41,328 nucleotides of DNA, taken from NCBI GenBank assembly GCA_050943075.1, contig JBMNOM010000003.1:1-41328 (forward strand), given 5' to 3'. This document shows positions 16,815 to 25,032 of this stretch, piece by piece. The notes under the pieces are model-generated. The model ran no database searches and was not told the DNA's origin. It was given only the letters and a program-made list of their open reading frames with translations. How positions within the stretch are numbered: the stretch's first letter is position 1; the number at the start of each line of letters is the position of its first letter. Source of the DNA: CAJKWP01 sp050943075 (GTDB lineage: Bacteria; Bacillota; Clostridia; Christensenellales; UBA1242). The position numbers and the translations under genes are program-made.

Positions 16815-17671
16815 GAGTTTGTAAAGATTGGAAAAACTATTCATTAATTGCAACAAATAATGGCGAAAAACTTGAAGAATGGGGGCCTTACACTTTGCTT
16901 AGGCCAGACCCACAAGTTATTTGGAACAGAAGTGAAGTTGCTTTGGAAAAAACACTTTCACTTCACGCCCATTATAAGCGTTCCTCCACTGGCGGTGGCC
17001 AATGGGAAACTTTTAAGAAAATGAAAGATGAATGGACAATTAACTGGAAAGATTTAACATTTTCAGTTAAATTAATGGGTTTTAAACACACAGGCATTTT
17101 CCCAGAACAAGCATATAACTGGGAAAGAATGATGCAAAAAATTGCAAGCGCTGGCAAACAAATTAAAGTGCTTAACTTGTTTGGCTACACCGGCGGGGCA
17201 ACCGTTGCATGCGCAAAAGCAGGCGCTCAAGTCACACACGTTGACGCAAGCAAAGGCATGTGTGAAAGGCTTAGGGAAAACATGAAGTTAAGCAATTTAC
17301 AAGACTCACCAGTTAGAACAATTGTGGACGACTGTGAAAAATTTGTTGAACGTGAAATTAGACGTGGCAACAAATATGACGCAATTATTATGGACCCACC
17401 AAGCTATGGCAGAGGACCAAAAGGCGAAATTTGGAAAATTGAAGAAAAAATTTATGATTTTGTTAAACTTACAAGCCAAGTTTTAACCGACCAGCCACTT
17501 TTTGTGCTTATTAATTCATACACAACTGGGCTTCAACCACAAGTTATGAAAAACATAAGCCAATTGGCATTTAAAAACTTATTTAAAAATTTTGACAGTT
17601 ACGAAATTGGAATTGAAGGCAAAGATGGCATTGTTTTGCCATGCGGCGCAAGCTGTTTTTCCGAAAATTAA
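16811..17671 (+). CDS. Class I SAM-dependent methyltransferase, RlmI/RlmK-like
   Basis: Rossmann-fold methyltransferase with motif I LNLFGYTGGATVACAKAGA near residues 120-138, acidic motif II VDASKGM and the catalytic motif DPPSYGRG near 194. These features and the preceding segment resemble the C-terminal domain of the RlmI/RlmK 23S rRNA methyltransferases (SAM-dependent methyltransferase family 10), without their PUA domain. Ribosomal RNA is the likely substrate, but the target base is not known. It overlaps ileS by 4 bases (ATGA). Confidence 0.8.
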   Translation: MRVCKDWKNYSLIATNNGEKLEEWGPYTLLRPDPQVIWNRSEVALEKTLSLHAHYKRSSTGGGQWETFKKMKDEWTINWKDLTFSVKLMGFKHTGIFPEQAYNWERMMQKIASAGKQIKVLNLFGYTGGATVACAKAGAQVTHVDASKGMCERLRENMKLSNLQDSPVRTIVDDCEKFVEREIRRGNKYDAIIMDPPSYGRGPKGEIWKIEEKIYDFVKLTSQVLTDQPLFVLINSYTTGLQPQVMKNISQLAFKNLFKNFDSYEIGIEGKDGIVLPCGASCFSEN

Positions 17672-17687
17672 AATAAAAGGCATAAAA

Positions 17688-18386
17688 ATGGATATAAATA
17701 ATTTAAACATAGTTTACGAAGATAATCATATAATAGTCGTTGTTAAGCCACAAAATGTTTTAAGCCAAAGCGACGAAACAGGCGATGGCGACATGTTATC
17801 AATGATTAAAGAGTATATCAAACAAACCTACAACAAACCAGGCAATGTTTTTGTTGGGCTTGTGCACAGGCTAGATCGTCCAACTGGCGGGCTTATGGTG
17901 TTTGCAAAAACAAGCAAAGCAGCAAAAAGGCTTTCAGAAGCGTTAAGAGAAAAAACTTTCAAAAAAGAATATTTTGCTGTTGTTGAAAACCCAGTTAAGC
18001 AAAGCCACAGAAGGCTCGAAGACTATTTAATTAAAGACGAAAAAACAAATTTGGTTAGACTATGTCCTCAAACCGAAACTGGCGCGCGCCTTGCAATTTT
18101 GGATTATAGTTTGGTGCAAACAGTTGAAGAATTATCACTTTTAAAAGTGCAAATTCACACTGGCAGATCACACCAAATTCGCGTTCAACTTTCAAACATT
18201 AAAAACCCACTTTATGGCGATTTTAAATATGGTGCAAAACGCAGTGAAAAAACATCAAACCTTGCTTTGTGGGCATATAAACTTGAATTTATGCACCCAG
18301 TTAACAAAACTGTGATGAAATTTACAAGTTTGCCACCACAAGAGGAAAAACCTTGGAATTTATTTAATTTGGAGAGAAACATTTAA
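17688..18386 (+). CDS. RluA-family pseudouridine synthase
   Basis: Converts uridine to pseudouridine in rRNA or tRNA. The catalytic motif HRLDRPTGG with Asp63 is intact, and the family motifs KKEYFAVVE and IQIHTGRSHQIRVQLSN-type (here VQIHTGRSHQIRVQL), ending PLYGDFKYG, are clear. With 232 residues it lacks an S4 domain. I chose the ATG at 17688, with AAAGG 9 bases upstream, over an in-frame start inside the previous gene. The exact target uridine cannot be read from sequence. Its stop overlaps the pepF start by one base. Confidence 0.9.
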   Translation: MDINNLNIVYEDNHIIVVVKPQNVLSQSDETGDGDMLSMIKEYIKQTYNKPGNVFVGLVHRLDRPTGGLMVFAKTSKAAKRLSEALREKTFKKEYFAVVENPVKQSHRRLEDYLIKDEKTNLVRLCPQTETGARLAILDYSLVQTVEELSLLKVQIHTGRSHQIRVQLSNIKNPLYGDFKYGAKRSEKTSNLALWAYKLEFMHPVNKTVMKFTSLPPQEEKPWNLFNLERNI

Positions 18387-20167
18387 TGAAAATAAGAGCA
18401 GAAATAAACGAAAAATATAAATGGGACTTGTCATCTTACTTTAAAACAGAAAAAGACTGGGAGCAAGAACTTGAAAGCGTTAAAGCCTTACTTCCAGAAT
18501 TTGCTGATTACGAAGGTAAACTTAACAACGAAACTGATATTTTTGCTTGTTTGCTGCTTGACACTGAAGTTTCAAAACGTTTGGGGCTTTTGTATGTGTA
18601 TGCTGCCTTAAGAACAAAAGAAGATCAAGGCAACTCAAAAGCACAAGAAGCGCTTGAAAAAGTGTCTTCACTAAGCACACTTTATTCTGCCGAAACTTCA
18701 TTTATAATGGTGGAACTTTCTGCTTTAAGCACAGAGTTTTTAACCGACTTGAAAAACAACAACATTTACCCACAATTTTCAAACTTTTTTGAAGATGTGA
18801 TTAAAATGAAACCTCACACACTTTCAAAACCAGAAGAAAAATTGCTTTCATTAATGAGTGACTTTTCAGGTGGGTTTTCAGATAATTTTGAAAAATTTGA
18901 CGACGCAGACCTTGTGTTTGACGATATTTTAGACAGCGAAGGCAGACGTCATCAATTAAACCATTCAAACTTCATTTTGCACATGGAAAGCCCAGACAGA
19001 GTTTTGCGCGAGAATGCAATGAAGTCCATGAATGCGGCATATAAAAAGTTTAATAATTTTTTAACAAGCAACTACACATCAGTTTTGAAGAAAAACAAGT
19101 TTTCAGCAAAAATTAGAAATTTTTCTTCTCCACTTCAAGCGGCAATTTTTTCAGAAGATGCAAGCGAAAAAGTGTATAAAACTTTAATTGAACAAGTTAA
19201 CAAAAATGTTAAACTCTTTCAAAAATATTTAAAATTAAAACAAAAACAATTAAAACTTGATAAATTTGCTCTTTATGATCTTTATGCACCAGTTGTGGAA
19301 GAACACAACTTAAAACTTGAATATGAAGAAGCAATGGAGTTAATTAAAGAAGCCACAAAAGTGCTTGGCAAAGATTACACAAATCTTTTAACACGTGCAC
19401 AAAAAGAGCGCTGGATTGATGTTATGCCAAACTTAAACAAAGATAGTGGCGCATTTTCATGGGGAGCGTATGGCGCAAACCCAGTTGTTTTAACAAACTA
19501 TGTTAAAAACACAAACAGTGTGTTCACCCTAGCGCATGAACTTGGACATTGCATGCACACATATTATTCCAATGCAAACCAACCTTATGAAAAAGCAGGA
19601 TACACAATTTTTATTGCAGAAGTTGCAAGCACAGTGAATGAAATGCTTCTTTTGGAACATTTGCTTTCAAAAGCAAAAATACGTGAGGAAAAAATTTACT
19701 ATTACGACTATGTTTTAAGCATGGTGCGTGGCACAATTTTCCGCCAAACAATGTTCAGTGAATTTGAGGCTTTTGCCCACGATCAAGTGCAACACGACTT
19801 GCCAATTTCAAAAGATGTTTTAAACAATTTCTATCTTGAATTAAACAAAAGATATTTTGGAAAAGATGTTGAATTAATTGAAGAAATTGCGTATGAATGG
19901 AGCAGAATTCCACATTTCTACACAAGTTTTTATGTTTACAAATATGCAACTGGGTTAATCAGCGCTTTGGCAATTGTCAACAAAATTTTGTCTGGCGAAG
20001 AAAATGCCCAAGCCAACTATATCAAGTTTTTATCAAGTGGTTCAAGTTTACCACCTGTGGAATTGTTAAAAATTGCAGATGTTGACCTTGAAAATGAACA
20101 AACTTTCAACGCAGCCTTTGCCTACATTGCAAGTGTGATTGAAAGATGGGAAAAATTAATGAAATAA
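18386..20167 (+). CDS. pepF: Oligoendopeptidase F (M3B metallopeptidase)
   Basis: A cytoplasmic zinc peptidase that degrades oligopeptides. The N-terminal PepF domain starts with YKWDLSSYFKTEKDWEQEL. The zinc site is LAHELGHCMH with His384, Glu385 and His388, and the third ligand Glu is probably in FIAEVASTVNEMLL about 25 residues on. The C-terminal motif YEWSRIPHFYTSFYVYKYATG is typical. 593 residues is full length. It is the last gene of the ileS operon and is followed by a terminator. Confidence 0.95.
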   Translation: MKIRAEINEKYKWDLSSYFKTEKDWEQELESVKALLPEFADYEGKLNNETDIFACLLLDTEVSKRLGLLYVYAALRTKEDQGNSKAQEALEKVSSLSTLYSAETSFIMVELSALSTEFLTDLKNNNIYPQFSNFFEDVIKMKPHTLSKPEEKLLSLMSDFSGGFSDNFEKFDDADLVFDDILDSEGRRHQLNHSNFILHMESPDRVLRENAMKSMNAAYKKFNNFLTSNYTSVLKKNKFSAKIRNFSSPLQAAIFSEDASEKVYKTLIEQVNKNVKLFQKYLKLKQKQLKLDKFALYDLYAPVVEEHNLKLEYEEAMELIKEATKVLGKDYTNLLTRAQKERWIDVMPNLNKDSGAFSWGAYGANPVVLTNYVKNTNSVFTLAHELGHCMHTYYSNANQPYEKAGYTIFIAEVASTVNEMLLLEHLLSKAKIREEKIYYYDYVLSMVRGTIFRQTMFSEFEAFAHDQVQHDLPISKDVLNNFYLELNKRYFGKDVELIEEIAYEWSRIPHFYTSFYVYKYATGLISALAIVNKILSGEENAQANYIKFLSSGSSLPPVELLKIADVDLENEQTFNAAFAYIASVIERWEKLMK

Positions 20168-20215
20168 CATTTTCAATAAAATTAAATTTTTAACTTAACT
20201 TAAAATTTTTAAAAG

Positions 20216-20243
20216 AAACAAGACAAATATGTCTTGTTTTTTT
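20216..20243 (+). terminator. Terminator after pepF
   Basis: AAACAAGACA at 20216-20225 pairs with TGTCTTGTTT at 20230-20239, loop AATA, then a T run. The remaining DNA to 20410 is AT-rich without features that I can see. Confidence 0.85.
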
Positions 20244-20410
20244 ACGCATTTTTAAAAATCTTTTAGGGCTTTTAATTTTAAACGCAATTATTTAAAGTTT
20301 TTTTAAAGCATTTTTTTCTTATATATCTTTAATAATTTAATTTTTTCGCGTTTTAATTTTTTAAGTAGTGTTTTTTTGTTTCTTTTTTGTTAAATCTGCT
20401 TTTTAAAGCA

Positions 20411-20875
20411 TTAATTCCTGCAATTTGATGATCCAAACCAGAAGCCAAGCAAAAGCCACATCATGTCGGTTGGGCAGTTGTTTGGAAACACAGGAAACTT
20501 GTTGTCGGGTTTTGGGTCTGGCTTGGGCGGTGGACAAGGTTTTGGTGATTGGCAATAATCTGGGAATGGAGGTTTTGATGGCGGGCAAAAATCCGGAATA
20601 GGTGGAAATGGTGGTTTGGGCGGAGGACAGAAGTCTTGGCAGGGTGGAAAAGGTGGCCAAGGATTTGGTGGGCAAGGCCATGGCGTACAAGGTGGAAAAG
20701 GGTTGTGTGGTTGGTAATGTTGTGGTGGAAAAGGTGGAAATGGCTGGGAACAACACGGATTGCACCTACACCAAGGCGCTGTCCAAACATTTGGCGCGCT
20801 GTATGGGCTTTTGCTTCCCGAGCAAAATTTATCTGATGTGCAGGAAGAACACTTAACTTGGTTTTCGTTTTCCAT
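20411..20875 (-). CDS. Proline- and cysteine-rich low-complexity protein
   Basis: 154 residues with about 45 prolines and many Cys and Phe, in loose repeats of the form F-C-P-P-P-K-P-P-F-P and P-P-F-P-P. The N-terminus has Cys pairs (CSSC, CRCNPCC), and the end MMWLLLGFWFGSS is hydrophobic. There is no signal peptide. The start is fixed by a near-perfect ribosome site (AAAGGAGAA, 4 bases before the ATG, minus strand), which argues that the gene is real although the base composition is unlike its neighbours and other frames are also open. It could be a structural or coat-like surface protein, cross-linked through Cys, but I recognise no family. Confidence 0.65.
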   Translation of the reverse strand: MENENQVKCSSCTSDKFCSGSKSPYSAPNVWTAPWCRCNPCCSQPFPPFPPQHYQPHNPFPPCTPWPCPPNPWPPFPPCQDFCPPPKPPFPPIPDFCPPSKPPFPDYCQSPKPCPPPKPDPKPDNKFPVFPNNCPTDMMWLLLGFWFGSSNCRN

Positions 20876-20980
20876 AAAGTTCTCCTTTAATTTCAGTGTA
20901 TGAAAAAATGCTAATTTTGTTAAACTTAATAAAATTTAAAACATTTTTTATATCAAACTGCAAACACTTTGCTTGTTATT

Positions 20981-21008
20981 TTGATTTGTTTATTTAATGT
21001 GGTATATT
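20981..21008 (+). promoter_or_regulatory. Promoter of the pdp-tsaE-tsaB-rimI operon
   Basis: TTGATT at 20981-20986, a 16-base spacer, and TATATT at 21003-21008 preceded by an extended TGG. The start is predicted near 21015, only about 3 bases before the ATG at 21018, with no Shine-Dalgarno: nearly leaderless. Confidence 0.55.
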
Positions 21009-21017
21009 TATATTAAG

Positions 21018-22229
21018 ATGAATTTTAAAAATATTATGAGTTGTAGAAAAGAAAATAAAGAACTATCGCAAGAACAAATTGAATTTCTTGTGAATGGTTT
21101 TATCAGTGGCAAAATTTCCAAAGCAGAAATGAGCGAGTTTTTGCTTTCAGTTGTGCAAAAAGACTTAACCGAAAACGAAACTTTTGCCTTAACACGCGTT
21201 ATGCTTGAAAGCGGCCAAACTTATGATTTGTCTTGCTTTGAACACACAGTTGACAAACACTCCACAGGTGGAGTGAGCGACAACACAACATTAATTGTTG
21301 TGCCGCTTTTTGCACTTTTTGGCTTCACAAGCATTAAAATGTCGGGTGGAGCTCTGGGGCACACTGGAGGAACAGCAGACAAAATTTTGTGTTTTGAAGG
21401 TTTGCAAAACCAAATTGAATTTGAAAAAGCTGTTAAAATTGCAAAAGAAACAAATGCTTGCTTTATAACATCATCAAAAGATGTTGCCCCAGCAGACAAA
21501 AAAATTTATGCATTGCGTGATGAAATTGGAGCAATGAGCATAGGGCTTATTGCAAGCAGTATAATGAGCAAAAAATTTGCAACTGGCAACAAGAATTTAA
21601 TTCTTGATGTTAAATTTGGCAATGGTGCATTAATTAATGATAAAACACAAGCAGAAAAACTTGCACTTTTAATGCAGAAAATTGGTTTGCGCTATGGTGT
21701 GAATACACAATTTGTGCTTGGAGATATGAACCAGCCACTTGGCACTTGTGTGGGCGACTTTTTGGAAGTTGCCGAAGTGCTTGAAAACTTAAAAACTGGG
21801 CAAGAAACTCCACTTGTTAAACATTCCTTAAATCTTGTGGCAACTGCTTTAAGTAAGGCATTAAACTTGCCAGAAGCTGAAATTTACGCCCAAGGACTTC
21901 AATTTATAAGAGAAGGAAAAGTGCTTGAAAAACTTAAGCAAATTGTTGAAGCACAAGGCGGAAAATTCAGTGAAAAATCTTTTGAATTTGCATTAAAAAA
22001 TGTTGTAAAATCAAACAAAAGTGGTATTATTACATGTGTAAACACAAAAGAAATTGGGTTTTTAAATAAAAGGCTTTCAAAAGAGATAAAAGGCTATAAA
22101 GGCTTTAAAATTTTGAAGCGTATTGGTGACAATGTTCATCAAAACGAGCCAATTTTTGAACTTTATTTTGAAACTGATAATTTTGAATTATTACAAGAAG
22201 AATTTAACAATTTGATAAAGGTGAAATAA
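21018..22229 (+). CDS. pdp: Pyrimidine-nucleoside phosphorylase
   Basis: Splits thymidine, uridine or deoxyuridine with phosphate to the base and (deoxy)ribose-1-phosphate. The glycosyltransferase family 3 signature is present: VDKHSTGGVSDNTTL and KMSGGALGHTGGTADK. The substrate-binding LRDEIGAMSIGLIASSIMSKK keeps the Arg, Ser and Lys expected to hold the base. Compared with Pdp/DeoA, VGD has become VSD and SGRGLGHTGG has become SGGALGHTGG, so phosphate binding may differ. I use the ATG at 21018; an upstream in-frame ATG at 20997 lies inside the promoter. About 403 residues is slightly short. deoB at 28686 supplies the next salvage step. The stop overlaps the tsaE start by one base. Confidence 0.9.
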   Translation: MNFKNIMSCRKENKELSQEQIEFLVNGFISGKISKAEMSEFLLSVVQKDLTENETFALTRVMLESGQTYDLSCFEHTVDKHSTGGVSDNTTLIVVPLFALFGFTSIKMSGGALGHTGGTADKILCFEGLQNQIEFEKAVKIAKETNACFITSSKDVAPADKKIYALRDEIGAMSIGLIASSIMSKKFATGNKNLILDVKFGNGALINDKTQAEKLALLMQKIGLRYGVNTQFVLGDMNQPLGTCVGDFLEVAEVLENLKTGQETPLVKHSLNLVATALSKALNLPEAEIYAQGLQFIREGKVLEKLKQIVEAQGGKFSEKSFEFALKNVVKSNKSGIITCVNTKEIGFLNKRLSKEIKGYKGFKILKRIGDNVHQNEPIFELYFETDNFELLQEEFNNLIKVK

Positions 22230-22675
22230 TGAAACTTGAAATTATTACAAACAACGAAATTGAAACACAAGAAGTTGCAAAAAAACTTTACAAAGTTTTG
22301 CCAGTGCCAAGTGTTGTGTCTTTGGTGGGCGATCTTGGAGCAGGAAAAACAACTTTCACAAAAGGAATTGCTGACGCACTTGAAATTGAAGAGATGATAA
22401 CAAGCCCAACATTTACAATTTTAAATGAATATAAAAACGGACACACTCCGCTTTATCATTTTGATATGTATAGGCTTGAAAGTGAAGGCGAAGCAAGAGA
22501 AGTTGGTTTTGAAACATATTTTGACTTAAAAACTCTTGACGGCATCACAATTGTGGAATGGGCAGAAAACGTAAAAGGGCTTTTGCCAAAACATCATTAT
22601 GTTGTCACCATTGAAAAACTTGGAGAAGACAAAAGAAAAATTATTTTTGAAGAATTGAAGGAAGAGAAAAAATGA
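22229..22675 (+). CDS. tsaE: tRNA t6A biosynthesis ATPase TsaE
   Basis: ATPase of the TsaBDE complex, which adds N6-threonylcarbamoyl to A37 of tRNAs decoding ANN codons. The Walker A motif GDLGAGKTTF, the switch TSPTFTILNEY and HFDMYRLESEGEAREVGFE are all clear. 148 residues is normal. It overlaps the downstream tsaB start (ATGA). TsaD, the catalytic partner, is not in this window. Confidence 0.95.
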   Translation: MKLEIITNNEIETQEVAKKLYKVLPVPSVVSLVGDLGAGKTTFTKGIADALEIEEMITSPTFTILNEYKNGHTPLYHFDMYRLESEGEAREVGFETYFDLKTLDGITIVEWAENVKGLLPKHHYVVTIEKLGEDKRKIIFEELKEEKK

Positions 22676-23313
22676 AAATTTTAGCACTCAACACAGCAAA
22701 TATTTTGGCTGATATTGCACTTGTTAAAGAAAACCAAGTTGTTTTGAAAAAAGTTGATTCCAATGCAAAACACAGCGAAAGTTTTATGCTTGCGCTTGAT
22801 GAAATTTTGCAACAAACAAACTTAAAACCAACAGACTTTGACGTTTTTGCTGGTGTTGTTGGGCCGGGCTCTTTCACAGGAATTAGAATTGGAATTTCAA
22901 TTATTAAAGGCTTTGAAATGGTTAATCGCGCAAAACTTGTTGCAGTTTCAACTTTTGAACTTATGGCAAAAGAGTTTTTAAACTTAAATCCAAATTTTAG
23001 TGGCGAATTTATTTGTGTGCTTGACGCGCTTAGCGGAAAATTTTACACGCAAAAATTTTCAACAACAGGAAAAGTTTTTGCCCCAGTTTTGCACGAGGGG
23101 AAAGAAGAAATTTTGAAAGAGCAAACACGCGTTGGCTCAAAAGATGAAAAGCTTGATTTTGCAACTTTTAATGTGGCATTCAGCACAGAAGTTTTGAAAG
23201 AAATTACAATGCAAAAAGTTAAAGCGCAAGAATTTGTGGACAGCTTAACACCGCTTTATTTAAGAAAATCACAAGCTGAAGACGAGCTTGAAAAGCGAGA
23301 GAAAAATGTTTGA
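22672..23313 (+). CDS. tsaB: tRNA t6A biosynthesis protein TsaB
   Basis: Non-catalytic ASKHA-fold partner of TsaD. The start MKILALNTAN and the motif VVGPGSFTGIRIGISIIKGF are characteristic, as is LVAVSTFELMA. 213 residues is within the family range. It is translationally coupled to tsaE and overlaps the rimI start by 8 bases. Confidence 0.93.
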   Translation: MKILALNTANILADIALVKENQVVLKKVDSNAKHSESFMLALDEILQQTNLKPTDFDVFAGVVGPGSFTGIRIGISIIKGFEMVNRAKLVAVSTFELMAKEFLNLNPNFSGEFICVLDALSGKFYTQKFSTTGKVFAPVLHEGKEEILKEQTRVGSKDEKLDFATFNVAFSTEVLKEITMQKVKAQEFVDSLTPLYLRKSQAEDELEKREKNV

Positions 23314-23743
23314 AATAAAACAACTTTCAGTTGAAAATTTGGCTGAGTTGGTTGAATTTTCAAACAAAGAAATTTCATATAACAAGTGGAACGAACAAAA
23401 CTTTACTGCTGCAATTTCAAAGCCGCAGTATTTGTCTTTGGGTGCTTTTCTTAATGGGCAACTTGCTGGGTTTATAATTTTTTACAACGCTTTTGAGGAA
23501 AGCACATTAATGATTGTTTGTGTGAAACAAGAGTTTAAAAGAAAACAAATTGCAACTAAACTTTTTGATGATGCTGTTTTAATTTTGAAAAATGCAAACA
23601 TAAACAAGGTGTTTTTGGAAGTGAAATCCACCAATGCGCCGGCAACCAGTTTTTACCAAAAACTTGGCTTTAGCGTGTTAAGAGTGAGAAAAGCGTATTA
23701 TTCTGACGGATCAGACGCGGTTGAGTTTATGCTTGAAATTTAA
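23306..23743 (+). CDS. rimI: RimI-like GNAT acetyltransferase
   Basis: GNAT fold: the acetyl-CoA loop reads EFKRKQIATKLFDDAV (a variant of Q/RxxGxG/A, with Gln-Ile replacing Gly-x-Gly), followed by VFLEVKSTNAPATSFYQKLGFSVLRVRKAYYSDGSDAVEFML, the typical RimI ending. RimI acetylates the N-terminus of ribosomal protein S18 and is usually placed next to tsaB. I chose the ATG at 23306 (145 residues), since an earlier TTG lies within tsaB. Substrate is inferred from family and context. Confidence 0.88.
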   Translation: MFEIKQLSVENLAELVEFSNKEISYNKWNEQNFTAAISKPQYLSLGAFLNGQLAGFIIFYNAFEESTLMIVCVKQEFKRKQIATKLFDDAVLILKNANINKVFLEVKSTNAPATSFYQKLGFSVLRVRKAYYSDGSDAVEFMLEI

Positions 23744-23881
23744 GGTTTTTAAGCAAAAACAAACAAAAAACTTTCAAATTATTTCATAAAATTTAATTTT
23801 TCTACACATTTTATTAAATTAAGTGAATATACTACTAGAGATAAATAAAATTAATTAGTTTAATTCTTGCAAGTAATTTAT

Positions 23882-23910
23882 TTGATTATATGTTAAAAGT
23901 TTAGTATAAT
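23882..23910 (+). promoter_or_regulatory. Promoter of the small-ORF/recO operon
   Basis: TTGATT at 23882-23887, 17 bases, consensus TATAAT at 23905-23910. The start near 23917 leaves a leader of about 30 bases that carries AGGGGG before the ATG at 23947. Bases 23744-23880 are AT-rich with no terminator that I can see. Confidence 0.75.
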
Positions 23911-23946
23911 TAAGTTAGTAAGAATATTTTGAAGGGGGATAAAGAA

Positions 23947-24144
23947 ATGAAAGAAACAATTCCAAGCCAAACATACTTAGATGTGTTTAATTTGATTTAT
24001 TCCCAAGCAAAAAATGGCGTTAAAACCCCACTTGGCTTAATTAGTTTGCTTATAAACTTGGACCCAGAAATTCCTTTGGAAGAAATCCAAACCCAAACTG
24101 ATACAAAAACAAAAGACATTGAAATGGAAATGCAATGGAGTTAA
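23947..24144 (+). CDS. Small uncharacterised protein coupled to recO
   Basis: 65 residues, acidic, with a predicted helix near residues 8-35 (YLDVFNLIYSQAKNG) and a Glu/Thr/Gln-rich tail. An AGGGGG ribosome site and a consensus promoter show that it is expressed. It overlaps the recO start by 10 bases. The position matches YqzL, the small protein before recO in many Firmicutes, but the sequence does not look like YqzL to me. Confidence 0.65.
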   Translation: MKETIPSQTYLDVFNLIYSQAKNGVKTPLGLISLLINLDPEIPLEEIQTQTDTKTKDIEMEMQWS

Positions 24145-24827
24145 AAACAAAAGCAATAGTTTTAAAAAGTGCTGTAAGTGGTGATAAAGATGTTCTTGTC
24201 ACCCTTTTTTGTATTGATTATGGCATAATTAAGGCAAAGTTAAGGAGTGCAAAAGGCGAAAAAGCAAAATTGAAATTTGCAAAAGAGCAGTTTTGTTTTG
24301 CTGATTTTGTAATTGCGGAAAAAAATGGTTTTTACACCATTATACAAGCAGATGTGATTGACACATTTTATTCTTTGGTTTCAAATTACGACGCCTTTAT
24401 GAAAGGCAGTGAAATTTTTAAAATTGTTTTAAAAGTGCTTTATCAAAACCAAGCAAATAACCCGCTTTTTATAAGTGTGTTAAAAAGCATTAAAACTTTG
24501 GCGTATGACAGAGTGCAACCAAATGTTGTTTTGGCAAAATTTTTGCTTGAACTTTTTTTCAGTGAAGGGTATTTATTTTCTCATTCAACTTGTTCAAACT
24601 GCAACCAAAAACTTGGGGCAGATGTGTATCTTGATTTTGACAGCGGCGAAGTGCTTTGTTTTAGTTGTAAAACACCATACAGCCAAAGAGTGACACACGA
24701 ACTTAGTGGCATTTTGAAAGTGATTAGTGCAACAAATTATGACAATCTTCACACATTAACATTTGATGAGTTTAATTTGGAAAATGTTGTTTTGCTTTTA
24801 AGCAGAGTGTTTGAAAAGAAATTTTAA
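24135..24827 (+). CDS. recO: DNA repair protein RecO
   Basis: Mediator that, with RecR, loads RecA on SSB-coated single-stranded DNA. The N-terminal OB fold starts ELKTKAIVLKSAVSGDKDVLVTLF. A zinc finger of the CxxC...CxxC type (CSNCNQKLG, then LCFSCK) lies near residues 153-178, as in clostridial and Deinococcus RecO. 230 residues is usual. It is translationally coupled to the small ORF before it. Confidence 0.9.
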   Translation: MELKTKAIVLKSAVSGDKDVLVTLFCIDYGIIKAKLRSAKGEKAKLKFAKEQFCFADFVIAEKNGFYTIIQADVIDTFYSLVSNYDAFMKGSEIFKIVLKVLYQNQANNPLFISVLKSIKTLAYDRVQPNVVLAKFLLELFFSEGYLFSHSTCSNCNQKLGADVYLDFDSGEVLCFSCKTPYSQRVTHELSGILKVISATNYDNLHTLTFDEFNLENVVLLLSRVFEKKF

Positions 24828-24875
24828 TTTAATTTATTTCATTAAATCGTTTTACTTTTTTAACTAGATATGATT

Positions 24876-24916
24876 AAATACAAGGTGGGGTTTTTAAATT
24901 TCAAATTGTATTTTTT
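24876..24916 (+). terminator. Possible terminator after recO
   Basis: AAATACAA at 24876-24883 pairs with TTGTATTT at 24906-24913, followed by more T. The loop of 22 bases is long, so this is weaker than the other terminators. Confidence 0.45.
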
Positions 24917-24988
24917 TAATGCAATTTTAAATTAAAAAAACACTCAAAAACACACAAAAAACTTAAAAAATAATAATTTTTTGTTATT

Positions 24989-25017
24989 TTTACAAGTTTT
25001 TGATAAAAATTTATATA
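24989..25017 (+). promoter_or_regulatory. Promoter of ppdK
   Basis: TTTACA at 24989-24994, 17 bases, TATATA at 25012-25017. The leader is only about 9 bases and includes part of the AAAGGTG ribosome site. Confidence 0.5.
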
Positions 25018-25032
25018 AAAGGGGCAAAGGTG

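Noticed and set aside
20403..20856. Other open frames on both strands over the Pro/Cys-rich gene
   Set aside because: They are shadows of the low-complexity G+C-rich repeat. Only the frame 20411-20875 has a ribosome site at the right distance.
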